Shown in pieces: positions 1 to 10,194 of a stretch of DNA of 64,000 nucleotides. Under the pieces are notes generated by a model. The model was not told the origin of the DNA and ran no database searches. It worked only from the letters and a program-made list of their open reading frames with translations. Every line of letters starts with the position of its first letter. Positions within the stretch are counted from its first letter, which is position 1. This DNA is from Branchinecta lynchi (Eukaryota; Arthropoda; Branchiopoda; Anostraca; Branchinectidae): assembly GCA_023053575.1 (NCBI GenBank), contig JAKZAP010000016.1, positions 5,762,046 to 5,826,045 of the forward strand, written 5' to 3'. A program made the translations under genes and the position numbers.

Positions 1-380
1 AAACTTTTACTTTGAACAAACTTTCCGGTTTTGGCCGGATTCCGGGCGAACTACTTGTCCGATGACAAAATGGTTTTCACCATCGTGTTCAGCATGTCTT
101 CTTACCCCATAATCGACTATCACATTAGCTGTTTCAAAATATTTTGTTTGTCCCTTAATTTCAATCCCCTCCCCCACCCCTAAATGTAGAGCTACAAAGC
201 CCATCTACGAACTTGACTGGTCCGACGACCCAACGAACCTTCTCACCAAGTTTCATCAAAATATCTCATTCCCTTCGAGAGTTATCGTGCTTACAGACGG
301 ACGGACGGACGGACGGACAGACGGACAACTTTTGCGATGTCATAGGTATCCCTCCACTTACGTTTTGGGATCCCAAAAAA
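1..380 (+). repeat. P-family element, right part with 125-bp repeat
   Basis: The part contains one unit of the P repeat (CCGGTTTTGGCCGGATTCCG, then GAACTACTTGTCCGATGA, then CACCATCGTGTTCAGCATGT) and the conserved right flank. The right flank includes a GGAC microsatellite (297-320) and ends in CTTACGTTTTGGGATCCCAA. The element begins outside the window. Short open frames here are only readings of the repeat. Confidence 0.7.
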
Positions 381-998
381 CGAACGATAAACTCAGCTGA
401 AATCGCGCAGATAAATGGATAGAAACAATAGATGGCAGCACTTTCGGACCCGTGGGAAAAAGCCACTTTTTTGTCTCTGTAGATTTTTCTATTTATCATT
501 CAAAGAAGATATGTTGGCTGTGGGGCCGGGTAACTGCCGCATATATTTAACACTTATAGATTTTAGTCCATCTTCAATTTGAAACTGGTGCCTGCCTGCT
601 AGCGTGCTAGAACAGAGCTTTCCACTCGAAAGCAGAAACATGGTTCGATGAAACGAAAGGTTCGCTAGACAACTTGAGATGGTCCTCTCCGACATAGGCT
701 ATACAACTCCACTTCACTTCGCAAACCGTAGGCTCTGGCTCGAGGACAAGCAAAAATCATCCTTATTGGCCCCAGGCAAGAGTTATACGGAGCTTTCCAA
801 AATGTAATGTCATATTCATCAATCCGGCCTAAGGTCCACACTTTCCGTGAAAACCGCACAGGTTAGACCCTTCCCAGTTACCAGGAATAAAATGAACTCG
901 GAGTCATAGGAAAAAAGAAACAAAAAAAAAACAAGGACAAAACCAAAGTGTTGCTCTCTCAACACAATAATACAAAAACTGACCTGACAAAAAAGAAA
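381..998. other. Unique-looking sequence without a recognised gene
   Basis: There is an open minus-strand reading of 64 codons (665-859), but it lacks reelin motifs, acceptor phase agreement with exon w18, or any family I recognise. A repeat-type end begins at 999. This stretch is where a following reelin exon could have been expected; none was seen. Confidence 0.4.
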
Positions 999-3360
999 AC
1001 AAGAGCTGAAAGCTCATATGGCACTTGTAAGAACAGTTAGCATGTTTGTCAGATACGGTTTGCAGTTTTCAAGGCTGGATCTCTCTCCCGATATTCATTT
1101 CATCAGAATATGGGCTTGATCTAGTAGATCTGAAATGGTTATACCACTCAGTAACAACTGTATCTTCCTCCCAACGATGATCGGATCGGGGGAGGGACTA
1201 CATTTTCAAGCCAATCTAATAGAGTCCCTAACATGCCTGCAAAGTTTCACGGTCATAGCACATCTGGAAGTACCCTAACTCGTGATCATCGGAATTAGGG
1301 AAAACCCCCTCCAACTCCCCCCACTGTGACACGATCGGTCCTGTTTTGTCAATAATAATAATAATAATAATAATATATTTGCAAATTGAATGGCAGGCCG
1401 TTAAGCCTCTACAGTGTATCTATGGCTTATGCTTGTTCTTCCCTCCAAGTCCCATCCCGATCTCTCGACTCTAAGCGCTTCAAGAGATTTCTCCCCCTTC
1501 AGCTCCTCCCGATGTTATCAGATCCGTTCCAGACTTGAAATTGATCATCTGAGTCACTTGTTCTTGACACTTGACAAGTTTCATGCACGTCTGATCACCT
1601 GTTCCAAAGTTATGCATGTCAATAGAATCTCCCCCATGATCATCGGATCGGGAAAAGAACTATTTTAAAATTGACCAGGAAGAGTATCTAATACGTCTGC
1701 CAAGTTTCATGGTCCTAGTACATGTGGAAGTACCCCTCGAAGTACCCTAACTCGTGATCACCGGAAATCCGGGAAAACCCCTTCCAACCCCTCTACTGTG
1801 ACATCCCGATCCATCGACCCTAAGCATTTCACGACATTTCCGGTCCCCCCCTCTAATCCCCCTCTCTTGATCGGATTTGGTCCAGATTTGAAACTGAAAA
1901 TCTGAGACACTTGTTCTTCACAATTGTCAAGTTTTATGCATGTCCGATTATCCATTCCAGAGTTATGCATGTTTCTAGTTTCGGGATTCCCCTTCCCTCC
2001 ACCCCCCCCCCCCCATCCGCGATAGCAGGATCGGGGAAGCGATTATTTCCATGTTAATCTGGTTGGTTCCCTCATATGCCTGTCAAGTTTTATTGTGCTA
2101 GCTTATTTGGAAGCGTTTCACCAGATTTCCGGTTGCCCCTCCAGCTCCCCCCCCAGTGATCGAATCTGGTCCGGATTTGAAACTGAGCATCTGAAGCACT
2201 TGTTCTTGACACATGTCAAGTTTCTTGCATGTCTGATTACCCGTTCCAAAGTTATGCATGTCACTAGTTTCCGGATTTCCCATCCCTCCACTCCTCCCAC
2301 AATGACCGGATGGGGAAAGTGAATTTTTCCAAGTTCTTCTGGTCGGTTCCCTGATATGCCTGCCAAATTTCATTGTCCTAGCTTATGTGGAAGCGTTTCA
2401 TGAGATTTCCGGTGCCCCCTCCAGCCCCCCCCCCCCAAGTTGTCGGATCTGGTCCGGTTTCAGGCATATCTGATTACCCGTTCAAAAGTTAGGCATGCTA
2501 CTACTTTCCGGATTTCCCAACTGGAAGTGCCCAAACTAGCAAAACCGGGACAGACCGACAGACCGTCGTTTCCGGATTTCTCATCCCTCTACTCCCCCCA
2601 CTATGATCGTATCCGGAATATGATTATATCCAAGTTAATCTGGTCGGTTCCCTGATATTCCTGCTAAGCGTTTCACTAGATTTGTTTGACTTGGACTGAC
2701 CATCTTTCAACCGTATCTATCCTCGCATTCGCTTGTTATACATCATGGCATGGCTCAGTGGTAGAAAACTGGACTGGCAACACAAAGGTCAAGTTTCACG
2801 TATGTCTGATTACCCTTTCCAAAGTTATGCATGTTAATAGTTTCCGGATTTCCCATCCCTCCACTCCCCCACTATGATCGGATCTGGAATATGATTATAT
2901 CCAAGTTAATCTGGTCGGTTCGCTGATATTCCTGCCAATCACACTAGATTTGTTTGACTTGGACTGACCATTTTTAAACCCTTATTATTGCCGCATTTGA
3001 TTTTTGATATATCGTCGCATAGCTCAGTGGTAGAATACTGGGCTGTCAACCTAAAGGTTCGTGGGTCGATACCGCGCTCGGCCAGCGCTTTGTTTTGCTC
3101 CCGTTTTACTTTTTGCTCCCGTTTTACTTTATAGTTTCCGGACTCCCGGATCCGGGGAAAGTTGGATTGGGGAAGTGATTATTTGTAAGTTGATCTGGTC
3201 GGGTCCCTGATATGCCTGTGAAGTTTCATCGTCCTAGCTTGTGTGGAAGTGCCCAAACTAGCAAAACCTGGACAGACCGACAGAACGACAGAGCGACAGA
3301 ACGACAGACCGACAGAAATTACGATCGCTATATGGCACTTGAGTATGCTCAAGTGCCATA
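999..3360 (+). mobile_element. H-family (Helitron-like) element with internal tandem units
   Basis: The left end is AACAAGAGCTGAAAGCTCAT, with a GAGCT/AGCTC mini-hairpin. The right end is a perfect 13-bp stem, TATGGCACTTGAG with loop TATG (3331-3360). Between them are several diverged copies of a unit of about 320-420 bp with recognisable pieces: CTTGTTCTTGACACATGTCA, GGTTCCCTGATATGCCTG, and C-rich tracts near TCCAGCTCCCC. There is no transposase or Rep/helicase frame. Subterminal hairpins with a core of tandem repeats resemble Helitron-associated non-autonomous elements; this assignment is inferred. Confidence 0.6.
3013..3083 (+). repeat. tRNA-like relic (Asp-GTC-like)
   Basis: The relic has a box A-like TAGCTCAGTGGTAGA, an anticodon arm CTGGG-CTGTCAA-CCTAA with GTC in the loop, and a box B-like TGGGTCGATACC in a T arm of CGTGG/CCGCG. 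The acceptor stem does not pair, so it is a tRNA-derived repeat and not a functional gene. A more decayed sibling (GGCTCAGTGGTAGAAAACTG) lies at 2752-2810, which suggests it was carried along in the tandem units. Confidence 0.5.
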
Positions 3361-4215
3361 AAAACGGTTCACCCGGAATCTGGCAAAAACAGGAAATTTG
3401 GTAAAAGATAAAAGTTTTCTATGAAGTCGATTGGGTATTCGGTATACCCAAGTAAGGCAACATGCTAAATCCATTTTTGAATATTATTTTCTTGTCGTAC
3501 AAGTAGTTCATCCAGAATCCGGCCCAAACCGGAAATTAGGTGGAATTAAAAGTTATCTTCTTCACTCGATTAAGGTTAAGATATAGGGATAAGAAGACAT
3601 GCTGAGTATATTCTTGAACTTCGTTTCCTTGATGGATAATCCGTTCGCCCGGAGTCCGACTAAAAACCGAATTATCTTCAAGTACAAGTTTTTCCTTCGA
3701 AGTCGATTAGAGATTCGATTTAGGAGTAAATATAAGTGATTAATCCGTATCTGAACTTAACCCGGCTGAAATTGGAAAATGTATAAGTAAAAAGTTTTAT
3801 CTGGAGTTGATTAGAGGTTCGATGTAGTAGTAAGGAGGCATGCTGAATCCGCACATGAAAGTTATTTCTCGCCGGACAAGTAGTTCACCCGGAATATGGC
3901 CGAAACCGGAAAAAAAAAGTTAAAGTTAAAGTTTCATCTGAAGTTGATTAGAGGTCCGATAAGAGCTAAGAAGATACGCTGATAAGCTTTAGTTTTTTTT
4001 TTTTACCGGACAAGTAGTTCGCCAGGAATCCGGCCGAAAGACGAATTTGGCAAAAGTAAGGCAGGAAGTTTTGATCAATTTCCTCACAATAAATATGAGG
4101 TATAGGGGTAAACACCGATATCTGAACTTGTTTTCGAAGACAGAATAGCTACATGATCCAATTGTTGAAATTTTAACTTATTGGGATCCCATCGAAACCT
4201 TTGGTCTTGTTCAAA
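3361..4215 (-). repeat. P-family element, reverse orientation
   Basis: There are about six diverged units of the 125-bp repeat on the minus strand (CCGGAATCCGGC..GAAAC..GG on the plus strand) with spacers ending in AGTAAGGAGGCATGCTGAAT. The end TTGGGATCCCATCGAAACCT at about 4180-4210 is the family's left terminus. There is no coding potential. Confidence 0.65.
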
Positions 4216-4492
4216 CAAGCTATCCTCCTACCAACAAAACAAATTCGTGTATGCCGACTTAACGCAGAGAGCCTTAGGTGTTGATGAGTAGGGGTCACAA
4301 CACAACTGGATAATGACTAGACGCTAATGTACCTGAGCTTTCCGAAAACCGTAGCGTTATCTTCTGAGAGTAAGAAGATATGCGCTGATTCAGCTCAGGC
4401 GTGATTTAAAAACGTTGTAGCCTTTGTAAAGTAGAGGACGAATAATGTTTTGTATCGCTAGAACTTAAGGTACTTTCGTTCATTGATCTTAC

Positions 4493-4677
4493 CCGAAGAG
4501 CCCGACGTCTCTCAATTTCACCAACATCCGCTTAGGTACATCATGCTGATTGGCGAAGAACAGGAAAGGAGGGATCCAATCAGCTTTCAAAAGCCTCCAC
4601 TCGTTTCCATAGTTGGTTGAAACTTCCAAACGAACGGGATGCTGGACGGATGCTGAGGTGCGGCAGCCAACTTTGAT
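4493..4677 (-). CDS. RELN: Reelin exon w18: Asp-box strand of a fifth repeat, subrepeat A
   Basis: The exon is 185 nt, with an AAG acceptor after a pyrimidine-rich tract and donor GTAAGAT. It starts in phase 0 and ends in phase 2. It encodes IKVGCRTSASVQHPVRLEVS followed by TNYGNEWRLLKADW, very like w14 (VRLEVTSNFGRSWNLL), then KRMLVKLRDVGLFG. The paired Cys normally found after the Asp-box in A subrepeats is absent. Exon w17 ends in phase 2 and this one starts in phase 0, so at least one exon of 3n+1 nt is missing between them. The gene's 3' end lies left of the window. Confidence 0.88.
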
Positions 4678-4809
4678 CTTGGAGGAAGAAGAAAAGTCAA
4701 ATCATCTTACACATTCCGGACCAAGGACTTACTCCGCGAAAAGTGCAGATAAAGTAATGACACATGATGAAAACGTCAAAGTAGAGCTCAAGTCTGATGC
4801 TACCATTTC

Positions 4810-5560
4810 TAAACTATCCTCAATATTATCATGCTGATGCCCAGCCATTCCCATGACTACTGGGAGGTTTGAGCATGCCAACTAACCAATACCTGCACAT
4901 CATATGAATCGATCTAACAAACCATTTTATCATTCTTCTCTGGCATATTCAGGACAGAAAAAAGTGCCGTTTGCGCAGCAACTTGCGAAAGAAAAGTCAG
5001 GAAGCGGTTTGGTGTTTTGTTCAGCGGTCTCAGAGAAAAGCTAGAAGTCAGGTTAGCGCGCATGCATACACCTTTTGAACTTTAATATTACTTCAGCGTA
5101 AGTTAAAACCACCGGAAACATGGACTGGCAGTGAAAGAAAATTCAAACTCTAAGCCCTGTCCCACAGCAAAGCCAAATTCAGAATATAGAAAAACCTCTA
5201 GCATGTCAACGAGTAAACGACCTAACCCGAGCAGCAGAAAAATAGCAGCCATGCCCAGAAAAATAGCAGCCATGCCCAAAATGAAACCTCAGCCAGCAGA
5301 GCTCCAGGAAGTCAGCCAAAATCAGGTTCACTTTTCTAGCTATGAGCCCGAGGAGGACAAGAACAGCCGAAATATCGCTCGAATTATTTCGGCTGACGTA
5401 TCCGTTTAGTGTAGCCAACGTTTTGGAATGAATAAGCGAAGCGACCTGTGCGTAACCGAGGCTGATTCCTTTGTGCGCGTGAGGTGGCGTTGGCACCCTA
5501 AGGGATTTCAGATGGGTTGCGGAAGAAGAAGAGATGTGGCTCATCATTCAGGACTTTACT
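4810..5560. other. Unassigned intron sequence with a 21-bp tandem duplication
   Basis: A plus-strand open frame of 92 codons (5131-5409) is Lys/Pro/Ser-rich and unrecognised. It includes two tandem copies of a 21-bp unit (5236-5256, 5257-5277; core AATAGCAGCCATGCCC). Its end (5350-5410) reads CAGCCGAAATATCGCTCG and GGCTGACGTATCCGTTTA, a remote relative of the hammerhead element tail. So the frame is probably repeat-derived. Confidence 0.4.
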
Positions 5561-5900
5561 TGCGTTTTTGTAGATACCATGGTATCTGTTTCCAGGATAA
5601 CTGGATCTGCAATTAGTCTTTTTTGCTGTAACCGTGGTGTCTGATATACGGTTGCTCTGCAAAAACGACAATTGCCGAAATGGCGCTTTTTGAAGTCATC
5701 CCAGAAGAAAAACGGATATTCAGTCACATCACTAAGTTCCAAAGTTCTTTCCCACCAATTTGACAAAAATTTATGAAATTGAGATGACTTTTTCAGATAC
5801 ACCGTGGTATCTGAATGTCAGATGCCACGATAACTGCAAACACACCTTTTGACCGTGGTATCATATATCGTGGTATCTACAAAATCGCATCTATTGTTCT
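5560..5900. mobile_element. MITE built of GATACCACGGTATC dyads
   Basis: Short palindromic words of the type TACCATGGTATC and ACCGTGGTATC recur at both ends (5575-5640, 5800-5880) around a middle containing AAATGGCGCTTTTTGAAGTC. A second member in opposite orientation is at 41740-42140. There is no coding capacity. The superfamily is unknown. Confidence 0.55.
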
Positions 5901-6263
5901 TGATATTTTTCGATCACAATTTCTAACACAGAGGTAAGCCAATTCTAAGTCAGGCCTTCTACGATCCCTTACCATCATTACCAACCGTGTGTGGAGTATA
6001 TTTTTCTCAAGTACGTTGGCTTGAGTGGGGGACTATGCCCTAGTTACACGGCCCCAAACCTCCAGCGAAACTACTCATTTATTGATACAAGTTACGGTAA
6101 ACCAGTTCATACCTCAAACTGTAGCACTGTGTCTTCTTCCACGTACACATCCCTTGTCACGGCTTGTTTTTCAACATTCGCAGACGAAAAGACGAGCGAC
6201 TCATCGGTGGAGTTTCTACAAACAAAAGAGTAATCAAATCATAACGCTTAACCATAACACAAG

Positions 6264-6760
6264 GTGGTAAGTATAAATGATAGGCCTACTAACTATCTGC
6301 TAGACCAGGAGTTAACTCCTAGGAATTTTCCACTCATCCACAAGCGTGATGACGCAAGAACAGTCGCTTTACCAGTACCGAAATTACAGCCCCACTCCCA
6401 CACGCACAGCCACACTCGTTACGTGAACAGCTTTGTGCCTACTTTCGTCAAATTGTATAATAACAAGAATGAATTGTAAATGACTTTAGTGTTGTTGTTT
6501 GTTAGCTTTCGTAATTATATAGTTTTGTATAAAGTTTTACTGCACGACCATGTATTTGTATGCTATATTTATACTATCGTTTTAACTTTTTATTTTAACT
6601 ATCGCAAGTGGACATATTTACTGACCGAGCTATTGTCAGCTGAATTTTAAATCTGTTTCTTATTTTGTTGTATTATGTTGATGTGACACGAAACCTACTA
6701 GTCGGCTTGTCCGTGTTATGGCTTTCTTGAATATAACTGAATTGAATTTAATTGAGTAGT
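6264..6760 (+). mobile_element. LINE C-terminal relic with TTGAA tail
   Basis: A 71-codon frame carries LPVPKLQPHSHTHSH and NSFVPTFVKLYNN. These resemble the C-terminal end of CR1/L2-type reverse-transcriptase ORFs, where a positively charged block is followed by 'SFxPxxxxLYN'. A 3' untranslated region follows and ends in AACTGAATTGAATTTAATTG at about 6730-6755, the family's microsatellite-like tail. It is 5'-truncated and dead. Confidence 0.5.
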
Positions 6761-6934
6761 TTTGTGGGTTTACGATCTTCCTACATGATGACTTTCACAC
6801 CTCTTTTACACCCTGCACATCAAACGATGAACAAACGTCACGACGCTACAGCAAGAGTATTTTTAAGCTTTGACTCCTAGACACAAACCTTTGGCGGATA
6901 CAGAGGCCCAATGCCAAATTTATCTCAAAATAGT

Positions 6935-7195
6935 AATAAGAAGTAGTACGAAAAAGTAGCATGTAGTACTAACGATGCTACTACATGCTTCTACTTCAAG
7001 GCTGCCGTGTTACTGCATACTACTATATGCTACTATTAGCAAGACCGGATGCTACTATGGCAAGACAGGACGCTACTGGATACTACTACAAAAGATTGGA
7101 CCAGTCTGAGGCACATTAAATGATAGTATTCTTTGCTATTACATAGTATTACGTGCTACGTTTTCGTACTACTACCATACTACTACGCAGGCTAC
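6935..7195. repeat. GCTACTA-rich simple repeat with inverted pairing
   Basis: Words such as AGTAGTACGAAAAAGTAGCA and GCTACTACATGCTTCTACTT alternate on both strands, giving many short local hairpins. No gene or terminal repeat was recognised. Confidence 0.5.
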
Positions 7196-7350
7196 ACATT
7201 TTTCATCGGGGGGGAGGAAGGGAGGTTTTGCCAACTACATATGGTTTACAGAGCGATCTATTTCACTTCTGCCAACTGCCTGGTATTGCGCTGAAGGCAC
7301 CTGTTTTAGCCAGATAGAATAAATTACGTCATACAGAAGTCCACTTTGTT

Positions 7351-7627
7351 CTGAGACTCGTTTTTGTTGCATGCTGCAGGTCCACTTCTCGGCCGATTCC
7401 AGACTGATTCTTGCTACATCCGTTTTTGCACTGCAGCGCTTCCGAGGAAGACGGCAGCACTTCTCGAGAATCACGGACTTGCTCCCCGACCAAGTCCGTG
7501 CTTCCCTGCAAGATGCTGCAGTGCTGCCGCTTCAACCAAGAAGAAAGTGAATCCAAAAACGCATCTTGTGCAACAGCAAAGAAGTAGCAGCGATGCGGCA
7601 GCGCTGTTGCAACAAAAACGAGGCTCT
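7351..7627 (+). mobile_element. MITE, TIR CTGAGACTCGTTTTTGTTGC
   Basis: The terminal inverted repeats of about 21 bp (CTGAGACTCGTTTTTGTTGC and GCAACAAAAACGAGGCTCTG) bound a 277-bp insert with GGCCGATTCCAGACTGATTC and GACGGCAGCACTTCTCGAGA. Two more copies sit head to tail at 10195-10706. Long open frames in both strands are readings of this repeat. Confidence 0.65.
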
Positions 7628-8174
7628 GATCAGACAGATTTCCGTGGAACCAGAGTAGAGCGAACAAAGAAGCATCTAGTATCTTTAGAAGATTTGCGCC
7701 ATCTAGCGAAAACCAAGAAACTCATAAAAGGGGATATCGCCGATGGAGACCAAGGAAACTCATAAGAAGGAAGACGACAAGAAATGATACTGGTGGAAGA
7801 TCCTTTGCGAAAAACTATCAGCAACACATCATAGACCACTATATTAACATTAACTCTGTAGTAGAAGAACACATTCCTGGATTCCACGGAATACCTTTAA
7901 AACCGGAATGTAGCTAAATTCACCAAAATCATTCAACGCTCAAACAACTTCAAACCGTGAAATAAACTGTTCAATTTTCAAATTTGTCAAATTTATTGGC
8001 GTCAGTTGTGGGAAATTGCAACAATAATCCCTTCACCGAACCTTTAAGCCGCTTTCACAATTGACGCGTTGATGCGCTGTGTTGCGTATAAGTTTGTCTT
8101 GCAGTGCGTACAGGTTGCGTAGCGTATCTTTCACATCTGCGCGAGAAGCTTTCACGCTGGATGCATATTTACAT

Positions 8175-8313
8175 ATTCTTTGAGCCCAAGCTGACTTTGA
8201 AACATTTGAAACATTTGATTGACAGCCTGACGAGGACCCTTGCAAAGAAGGGCCGAAATATCGCTGATGAAGAATCATAGCTGAAGTATACGTTGTAAAC
8301 ATTGTTTGAATAA
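8175..8313 (+). mobile_element. Hammerhead-bearing fold-back element, short form
   Basis: The element runs from ATTCTTTGAGCCCAAGCTGA to a TTTGAATAA end and is flanked by a perfect 14-bp duplication, ATGCATATTTACAT (8161-8174 and 8314-8327). It contains the ribozyme at 8223-8266. The left terminus is the reverse complement of the distal end seen in longer copies. It has no coding capacity. The long, non-TA duplication fits retrotransposition by target-primed reverse transcription better than cut-and-paste. Confidence 0.75.
8223..8266 (+). ncRNA. Type I hammerhead ribozyme motif, core intact
   Basis: The order is stem I strand CAGC, core CTGACGA (C3 to A9), stem II, core GAAA, a TAT stem III remnant, cleavage base C17, and stem I strand GCTG. 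Stem II is GGACCCTT pairing with AAGGGCC with one bulged A; the loop is GCAAAG. All invariant hammerhead positions are present. Stem III is only the self-complementary ATAT, so folding would probably need a dimer, as described for Penelope-like retroelements. Cleavage is predicted between C8262 and G8263. Confidence 0.75.
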
Positions 8314-8327
8314 ATGCATATTTACAT

Positions 8328-8985
8328 TTTCCTTTCTCGGTTTCTTCGACTGAATTTCGTTTCTTTCATCTTTAGTAAGACTTCCTTCCCCAAATGCGAA
8401 TACTTATCTTTCAATTCAACTAACCAAGAGCCGCTTATTTTCCCAACTAAGACTATCCCCCTTGTCACATCTCTTGGGTGGTTGGGCATCCATATTACTA
8501 ACAGCCTCAAATCTTTCCGGTCTCAATCGGTTAATAATGCTAAAAGAAAGATTCAAGTATCATACTCGAAGATCGTTGCTAATCGTGGGAAATACAATAA
8601 AAAAGCCCTTAGTAAACTTTACAGCAGTTTTACTGACCATTCTATCTTATTTCTTTCTGGCCTCTCTTCAGTTTTAAAGAAAAAAGATCTTCATTCCCTC
8701 CGTTCTTGTTATTACCGTTATGCAAAATTCCTCCTTTTCCTACCCCCCTGGTATAAAAACAGACATCTGATTTCGCGTTACAAGCTTCCGGATATATCGC
8801 TGAAACTTTCGGCCATAAGTAAAAAATTGTCCACAACGTCCCATCTCAGCTTCCCCGCACATCACGGCTTGTCCCTTCTTCTAGAGTGAATTTTAGTGTA
8901 TTTTAGTGTTTTGTGTTGTTTTTCCTTGTTTGTACTCCGCTATTCTGTCTTTTCAGCGGGTTATAAAAATAAATAAATACAAAAT
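8328..8985 (+). mobile_element. LINE ORF2 C-terminal relic with 3' tail
   Basis: The frame to the stop at 8887-8889 reads LVTSLGWLGIHI, NAKRKIQVSYSKIVANRGKY, LYSSFTDHSILFLSG and LLFLPPWYKNRHLISRY. This is the region after the reverse-transcriptase domain in non-LTR retrotransposons, with the usual LG-x-x-I and 'LRxxxYRYxxxLL' strands. The 3' UTR has the ACTCCG...CAGCGGGT hairpin and an AAATAAATAAATAC tail. It is 5'-truncated. A related, frameshifted copy lies at 22330-22755. Confidence 0.7.
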
Positions 8986-9422
8986 TAGATTAGTAGGCTT
9001 GCGACGCAACGTAAGAATAAAACTTGGTACTATTCCTACGTTGTGCTTTATTTGTCTGCGTTAGCTCTCCGCGGAGTCGCCATAAGCGCGACGCAGATGT
9101 TGCGTGGCTGAGTGTGAAAGGCCAACGCAGAGCAAAAGAGCGAAAACTTTGAAAAAGTGACACACAGTCAAATTGCAGCAACACTAGCTCCACTAGCGGA
9201 TACGAACATCCCTACCGAAATTCAACCAATCGCAGAGCAGAATTATTGTGCTCTGACCAATCCTTAACGAGCGATGGCTAGAATCTACGTCCGCCACTGC
9301 ACGCGACCAAAGCGACGGAGGCCCATTTATAGGTCTTCGCGTTACTCTCTAGAGTTATTTTGCTCTGGGCCAACGCGTCAGTGTGAAAGCGGCTGTTAAG
9401 TTACAACGAATGTCCTCACGTT

Positions 9423-9700
9423 TTAGATACAAGACATAGTTTCGTTCTTTGCGTACATTTTATACTGTTTGGCCGAAAGGTTAGCGCCCCAAACTCTAAG
9501 CGATGGGTCGCTGGTCGCTGAAGGGTCACTACCTTTCGATTTGGGGCGTAACCCTGAAAGGCAACCCAAAGTCCACCCAACTTCAAGTAGGTAGCTAGAG
9601 AAATCTGGGGAGGCGACAGGAAGGGTCGAAACCACCCGAACGTTTAGCCCCCAACCGCCCTTTGCACTTCAAGGCTTAGGGCAGAGAACCGAAGAACATA
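9423..9700. repeat. Dispersed repeat, copy 1
   Basis: The block GAGAAATCTGGGGAGGCGAC, AGGAAGGGTCGAAACCACC and GCCCCCAACCGCCCTTTGCA recurs at about 46250-46430 with similar spacing. It may be the 5' or internal part of a retroelement. No domain was recognised in either copy. Confidence 0.45.
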
Positions 9701-9905
9701 TCTTTTTACCTACCTTATATTTTGTTTTAGAATATTTTCAGCTCCGATTAACATTTAGTTATTTACCTTGCCCTTCAACAGGCCATCTGGCCTCAAACCA
9801 CGGTTTGTGCTGTAATTTGGAAACAAACTAACCCTAAACTCCGAAGCCGACAGTGACTCAAACACTCCCGTAAAAACAAAATCTACAGTATGAGTGACTA
9901 CTTAC

Positions 9906-10168
9906 AGACTGCAGTAATTTTCAACTTTCCCTCCAGTATAATACAAGATTAGATTTCTGCTGAAACCTGTCTGAAAATCTTCACCAACTGACTGACCCCT
10001 GATACTGTGGCTTGTTATCATTAAGTTGTCAACTGACCAAACCATACTTCCACCGGCAGCATTAGAGGGCTGCCACATCCTGATTCGAGTAGAGTTAGTC
10101 CTTGCATTCTGATCCAGGGATAACGGCAATACCAGCAACTGTTGGAGACCGTGTACGAAGGTGACCTC
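9906..10168 (-). CDS. RELN: Reelin exon w17: end of subrepeat B and start of the next subrepeat A
   Basis: The exon is 263 nt, with acceptor CTCTCCTCAG and donor GTAAGTAG, and ends in phase 2. It encodes LLVLPLSLDQNARTNSTRIR, then MWQPSN, MVWSVDNLMIT, and a new subrepeat opening (F-S-R-N-L then YYTGGKVENYC). The RFRWWQ-like strand and the W-S-V-D-N strand are clear. The acceptor sits only about 25 nt from a tandem MITE pair (10195-10706), so its pyrimidine tract is kept but the branch point may lie in inserted DNA. The exon that should follow directly was not identified with confidence. Confidence 0.95.
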
Positions 10169-10194
10169 CTGAGGAGAGAAAAGAGGTTACGTCC

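Larger units (their letters stand above)
8044..9398. mobile_element. TIR element TTAAGCCGCTTTCACA with nested LINE and fold-back
   Basis: The left end TTAAGCCGCTTTCACAATTG, then ACGCGTTG, is matched in inverse at the right by AACGCGTCAGTGTGAAAGC, then GGCTGTTAAG. The interior holds a hammerhead fold-back (8175-8313), a LINE piece (8328-8985), and at 9115-9365 a segment related to the 33.1-kb and 45.9-kb MITEs (AGAGTTATTTTGCTCTGGGC). The TIRs may therefore belong to one small MITE split by later insertions, or to two. Confidence 0.5.

Noticed and set aside
5206..5547. A 113-codon minus frame with repeated GHGCYFS.
   Set aside because: The repetition comes from a 21-bp tandem duplication; there is no EGF spacing and no splice support.
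9830..9905. A reelin-like reading FVFTGVFESLSASEF just downstream of exon w17.
   Set aside because: It would require a 23-nt intron, and the phase is wrong: joined to w17 it runs into a stop. The resemblance is probably chance.
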